A stretch of DNA of 10,046 nucleotides from an uncultured Eubacteriales bacterium (GTDB taxonomy: Bacteria; Bacillota; Clostridia; Oscillospirales; Oscillospiraceae): positions 1 to 10,046 of the forward strand of contig CABVBV010000072.1 of assembly GCA_902496595.1 (NCBI GenBank), in the 5' to 3' direction. This document shows, piece after piece, positions 7,165 to 10,046 of the stretch (positions are counted from its first letter, which is position 1; each line of letters begins with the position of its first letter). Position numbers and translations under genes: made by a program. Below the pieces are notes generated by a model that was given only the letters and a program-made list of their open reading frames with translations, ran no database searches and was not told the DNA's origin.

Positions 7165-8405
7165 AGACCGAGGTCATAAGAGAGGATATGGACAGGGCCG
7201 CGTCGCTTGTGAGAGCCGGGGCCCTTGTTGCCGTGCCGACGGAGACGGTGTACGGGCTCGCCGGCAACGGCCTTGACGAAAAGGCTGTCGAGAGGATTTA
7301 CGAAGTAAAAGGCAGGCCGGAGGTCAAGCCGCTCTCGCTCATGGTACCCGGGCCGGAGGCGTTTGAAAAATGCTGCCTCGACGTTCCGGATCCAGCCAGG
7401 GTGCTTGCCTCCAGGTTCTGGCCGGGGCCGCTCACGATAATACTCAGGGCCAGGCCGGAGATACCCAGGATCGTCCTGGCCGGGGGCGACACGGTTGGCC
7501 TGCGCTGTCCGGATCACCCGCTGACTTTGGAGCTGCTGAGGAAGTGCGGTCTGCCGCTTGCCGCGCCTTCGGCGAATCCGTCGGGGCGGCCGAGCCCGAA
7601 AACGGCAAAACAGGTGCTCGATTATTTCGAGGGGAACATCGAGGCGGTCATAGACGGCGGCGAATGCGGCATTGGCCTGGAAAGCACGATTATCGACCTG
7701 ACCCGGGCCCCTTACAGGATACTGCGGCGCGGCGCTCTTCCTGAGCGCGATATTGCCGCCGCTCTCGCCGAGAATATGCGCATCATCGGCATTACCGGCG
7801 GCACAGGCACCGGTAAGACGACGGCCCTGGACGTGCTCCGGAGGATGGGCGCACTCTGCCTCGACTGTGACGAGATATATCACGAGCTCACCAACACCAG
7901 CGATGCGCTCCGTGAGGCCATCGAACGCAGGTTCGGTGAGATGTACACCGCGGAAGGCAGGCTCGACAGGAAGAAGCTGGGCAACATAGTTTTCAACGAC
8001 CCCAGGGCCCTCGCTGAGCTGAACCTCATCACCCACGGTTTTGTCGACGATGAGATAAAAAAGCGCCTGCGCGACCATGCCATGCGCGGTGGAAAGCTCG
8101 CGGCCATAGACGCGATCGCGCTCATAGAGAGCGGAGCCTCGAGGTTTTGCACCGATACCTTCGGCATCACCGCGCCGAGTGAGCTGAGGGAGCAGAGGAT
8201 CATGGCCAGAGAAGGTATTTCCAGGGAATACGCGAGGCTCAGGATCGACGCGCAGCAGCCTGACGAGTATTACAAACGCCACTGCACGTCGATAATCGAG
8301 AATAGAGGCACAAAAGCAGAATTTGCGGTCAGATGCACGACCGCTTTCACGGAGGTAATAAAAAATGGAAGAAAAGCAGGATTACCGCAAGGAACTCTTT
8401 TATGA
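7161..8405 (+). CDS. Fused threonylcarbamoyl-AMP synthase (TsaC) and dephospho-CoA kinase (CoaE)
   Basis: A single 414-residue frame joins two enzymes normally encoded apart. Residues 1-205 are a YrdC/TsaC domain: PTETVYGLAGN (26-36), KGRPEVKPLSL (50-60), WPGPLTII (87-94), APSANPSGRPSP (135-146) and GLESTIIDL (172-180). It makes threonylcarbamoyl-AMP for the t6A37 modification of ANN-reading tRNAs. Residues 206-403 are dephospho-CoA kinase, the last step of CoA synthesis: P-loop GGTGTGKT (213-220), DCDEIYHEL (235-243), LDRKKLGNIVFND (268-280) and the lid region REQRIMAREGISREYARLRIDAQ (343-365). The join at ALAENMRIIG has almost no linker, and the internal ATG at 7776 lacks a ribosome-binding site. 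The CoaE half departs from consensus (HG instead of HP near 292, DAIALIESG where DxPLLFES is usual). The start is coupled to prfA by ATGA. The last 13 codons overlap the next gene. Confidence 0.92.
   Translation: MKTEVIREDMDRAASLVRAGALVAVPTETVYGLAGNGLDEKAVERIYEVKGRPEVKPLSLMVPGPEAFEKCCLDVPDPARVLASRFWPGPLTIILRARPEIPRIVLAGGDTVGLRCPDHPLTLELLRKCGLPLAAPSANPSGRPSPKTAKQVLDYFEGNIEAVIDGGECGIGLESTIIDLTRAPYRILRRGALPERDIAAALAENMRIIGITGGTGTGKTTALDVLRRMGALCLDCDEIYHELTNTSDALREAIERRFGEMYTAEGRLDRKKLGNIVFNDPRALAELNLITHGFVDDEIKKRLRDHAMRGGKLAAIDAIALIESGASRFCTDTFGITAPSELREQRIMAREGISREYARLRIDAQQPDEYYKRHCTSIIENRGTKAEFAVRCTTAFTEVIKNGRKAGLPQGTLL
8351..8356 (+). promoter_or_regulatory. Strong ribosome-binding site inside the fusion gene
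   Basis: GGAGGT lies 8 nt before the ATG at 8365, within the 3' end of the TsaC-CoaE coding sequence. It fixes the aminopeptidase start upstream of the fusion gene's stop and so creates a 41-bp coding overlap in different frames. Confidence 0.8.
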
Positions 8406-9768
8406 GAAGAAGAACGGCTATGACCTCATGGGCAAGGAAGCCAGGGCCGAGATGGAGCTCTACTGCGACGGCTACAAGGTCTATCTGAACGAATCGCGCA
8501 CCGAGCGCGAGGCTGTGACGAACGCAATCAGGCTGGCTGAGGCCGAGGGCTTTTCGGAGTACAAAAAGGGCATGGAGCTAAGGCCCGGAGACAAGGTATG
8601 GTTCAACAACCGGGGCAAAGCCCTTATGCTTGCCGTTGTCGGCAAACGTCCGCTGGACGAGGGAGTTGTCGTCGCCGCCGCACACGTCGACGCGCCCAGG
8701 CTTGACCTCAAGCAGACCCCGCTCTACGAGGACAGCGAGCTTGCCTTCTTCAAGACGCACTACTACGGCGGAATCAAGAAATACCAGTGGACTGCGATCC
8801 CGCTGGAGCTGCACGGCGTGGTAGTTACCAAGTCCGGCGAGGTCATCGATGTCGTAATAGGCCGCGAGAAGGACGAGCCGCAGTTTGTCATCTCCGACCT
8901 GCTGCCCCACCTGGCAGCCGACCAGATGAAAAAGACCTTGGCCGAGGGCGTCACCGGCGAGGGCCTGAACATCCTCATCGGCTCCGCTCCCTACGACGAC
9001 GAGGGCAAGGACAGGGTCAAGCTCGCGGTCATGAGCATACTCAACAGCAGCTACGGCATCACCGAGGAGGACTTCGTCTCCGCCGAGCTCTGCGCCGTGC
9101 CGGCCTTCGACGTCCGCGACGTTGGCCTTGACCGCAGCCTCATCGGCGCCTACGGCCACGACGACCGCGTTTGCGCCTACGCCGAGCTCAAGGCCATATT
9201 CGACGTGAACGAGCCCGAACAGACCTGTGTCTGCATCCTTGCCGACAAGGAGGAGACCGGCTCCGACGGCGTATCCGGTATGAAGAGCGAGGCTTTTGAG
9301 TGGTTCGTGGGAGATATGTGCAAGGCCCAGGGCGTCGACCTGCGCGACTGCTTCTCGAGGAGCATATGCGTTTCTGCGGACGTGACCGCCGCCTTCGACC
9401 CGAACTACCCCGATGTCAGCGAAAAGCAGAACTGCGCCAAACTGAACTACGGCGTGGGCCTGCACAAGTTTACGGGCTCCAGGGGCAAGGCCGGTACGAA
9501 CGACGCGCCCGCGGAGCTGGTTGCGTTCATGAGGCGCATCTGCGCCGAAAACGGCGTCCAGTGGCAGATGTGCGAGCTGGGCAAGGTCGACCAGGGCGGC
9601 GGCGGCACTGTTGCCATGTATATGGGCAACCGCAACATTTCGACCATAGATGCCGGTGTTCCCGTCCTCTCGATGCACGCTCCCTTTGAGGTCGTTGCAA
9701 AATATGACTGCTATATGACCTACAAATGCGTCCTGGCGGCCTATTCGAGCGCAGTCCCCGAGCTGTGA
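8365..9768 (+). CDS. apeA: M18 family zinc aminopeptidase
   Basis: This 467-residue cytosolic metallo-aminopeptidase belongs to family M18 (aspartyl aminopeptidase and yeast Ape1 relatives), which removes N-terminal residues, often acidic ones, from peptides and forms large tetrahedral oligomers. The dinuclear metal site is complete: H107 and D109 in AAAHVDAPRLDLK, D266 in YGHDDR, E296/E297 in DKEETGSDG, D339 in SADV and H438 in SMHAPFE. A dimerisation or lid domain occupies roughly 115-250. Length and motifs (HYYGGIKKYQW, GYDLM near the start) fit the longer bacterial ApeA type better than ApeB; that symbol is a best guess. The start is supported by GGAGGT at 8351. It is the last gene of the prfA unit, probably a peptide-recycling housekeeping enzyme with no functional link to its neighbours beyond cotranscription. 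A hairpin terminator follows 57 nt after its stop. Confidence 0.93.
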   Translation: MEEKQDYRKELFYEKKNGYDLMGKEARAEMELYCDGYKVYLNESRTEREAVTNAIRLAEAEGFSEYKKGMELRPGDKVWFNNRGKALMLAVVGKRPLDEGVVVAAAHVDAPRLDLKQTPLYEDSELAFFKTHYYGGIKKYQWTAIPLELHGVVVTKSGEVIDVVIGREKDEPQFVISDLLPHLAADQMKKTLAEGVTGEGLNILIGSAPYDDEGKDRVKLAVMSILNSSYGITEEDFVSAELCAVPAFDVRDVGLDRSLIGAYGHDDRVCAYAELKAIFDVNEPEQTCVCILADKEETGSDGVSGMKSEAFEWFVGDMCKAQGVDLRDCFSRSICVSADVTAAFDPNYPDVSEKQNCAKLNYGVGLHKFTGSRGKAGTNDAPAELVAFMRRICAENGVQWQMCELGKVDQGGGGTVAMYMGNRNISTIDAGVPVLSMHAPFEVVAKYDCYMTYKCVLAAYSSAVPEL

Positions 9769-9825
9769 GCCGTCCGGCTCGACCGTGCAGGCAAGGCATT
9801 CCGCATTGCTAACTCGAATAAAAAA

Positions 9826-9857
9826 CGAGGCCCGGCGCTGACAGGCGCCGGGCCTCG
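9826..9857. terminator. Bidirectional intrinsic terminator between operon and tRNA
   Basis: A perfect 13-bp GC-rich stem (arms 9826-9838 and 9845-9857) encloses the loop TGACAG. Rightwards it is followed after six bases by TTTTCTT. Leftwards a run of six T (A9820-A9825 on the plus strand) follows the stem directly, so it works at least as well for leftward transcripts. It closes the prfA operon and backs up the tRNA terminator. Confidence 0.9.
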
Positions 9858-9940
9858 ATGCATCTTTTCTTGCCGGATCGTATACTGATCCTCTTTCTAT
9901 GAACTGAACCGCGCTGCAGTCGTGATTTGTAATAGAGAAC

Positions 9941-9968
9941 AAAAAACCGACTGCCAAAGCAGTCGGTT
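9941..9968 (-). terminator. Intrinsic terminator of tRNA-Val
   Basis: Read leftwards, AACCGACTGC, loop TTTG and GCAGTCGGTT form a 10-bp stem (arms 9959-9968 and 9945-9954) that runs straight into a T tract (9941-9946). It begins one nucleotide after the tRNA CCA end, so the tRNA is the last gene of its transcript. Confidence 0.9.
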
Positions 9969-9969
9969 C

Positions 9970-10046
9970 TGGTGGACGATACAGGACTCGAACCTGTGAC
10001 CCTCCGCACGTCAAGCGGATGCTCATACCAGCTGAGCTAATCGTCC
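9970..10046 (-). tRNA. tRNA-Val (anticodon GAC)
   Basis: The 77 nt fold as a complete cloverleaf. The 7-bp acceptor stem pairs GGACGAT with ATCGTCC, the D stem is GCTC/GAGC, the anticodon stem TCCGC/GCGGA encloses loop TTGACGT with anticodon GAC, the variable loop is 5 nt, and the T stem ACAGG/CCTGT encloses TTCGAGT. The discriminator is A and CCA is encoded. GAC reads valine codons GUC and GUU. The 5' end falls exactly on the window's last base, so its promoter and any upstream tRNA genes are not visible. Confidence 0.96.

Larger units (their letters stand above)
9769..9969. other. Convergent intergenic region, no gene seen
   Basis: About 200 nt separate the aminopeptidase stop from the tRNA. 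It contains the two terminators and between them (9859-9940) a weak 5-bp hairpin, GGATC/GATCC near 9876-9892. I see no start codon with a ribosome-binding site and no RNA gene here. Confidence 0.6.

Noticed and set aside
7146..8282. Leftward 378-codon open frame opposite the TsaC-CoaE fusion
   Set aside because: The rightward frame carries the complete motifs of two enzymes; the opposite frame has low-complexity composition and no ribosome-binding support.
7776..8405. Separate coaE gene starting at the internal ATG 7776
   Set aside because: There is no stop before it and no Shine-Dalgarno sequence; the upstream frame reads straight through. A minor internal start cannot be excluded.
9859..9940. 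Small RNA between the two terminators
   Set aside because: I found no convincing promoter in either direction and only a 5-bp hairpin; the leftward terminator is explained by read-through from the tRNA.
8578..10026. Leftward 482-codon open frame opposite the aminopeptidase, running into the tRNA
   Set aside because: It mirrors a well-supported M18 gene, has no recognisable motif and overlaps a tRNA and two terminators; such frames are common opposite GC-rich genes.

Overview
The window looks like chromosomal DNA from an anaerobic, gut-type member of the Clostridia (my guess is an Oscillospirales- or Christensenellales-like lineage). The evidence is indirect: strong GGAGG-type Shine-Dalgarno sites, a Firmicutes-style release factor 1 with a PET codon-recognition tripeptide, a clostridial-type M18 aminopeptidase, a secreted protein built of GLUG and YDG repeats, and GC-rich genes that use many AGG arginine codons. 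No phage, transposon, CRISPR array or defence system is visible, and most of the window is housekeeping.

Left part (1-2318, minus strand): the first 772 codons of a large secreted repeat protein whose 3' end lies outside the window. It has a signal peptide, ten GLUG-like repeats carrying a regular set of cysteines, and then YDG-type repeats with a 91-residue period. A 185-bp divergent intergenic region (2319-2503) separates it from an FkbM-type methyltransferase read rightwards. This region holds candidate promoters for both directions and two adjacent perfect palindromes that would lie in the 5' leader of the repeat-protein mRNA.

Middle (3428-6020, plus strand): a promoter-like site precedes a two-gene unit, guanine deaminase (guaD) and a 12-helix MFS transporter, overlapping by TTGA with a TTG start. 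Together they suggest uptake of a purine or related compound and conversion of guanine to xanthine plus ammonia.

Right part (6036-9857, plus strand): a near-consensus promoter drives prfA (release factor 1), then a single long gene that fuses a threonylcarbamoyl-AMP synthase (TsaC/YrdC) domain to a dephospho-CoA kinase (CoaE) domain, then an M18 aminopeptidase. The junctions are tight (ATGA overlap, then a 41-bp overlap), and the unit ends at a strong hairpin terminator. The TsaC-CoaE fusion is the most unusual item in the window. A tRNA-Val(GAC) with encoded CCA lies on the minus strand at the right edge, followed directly by its own terminator and converging on the operon terminator.
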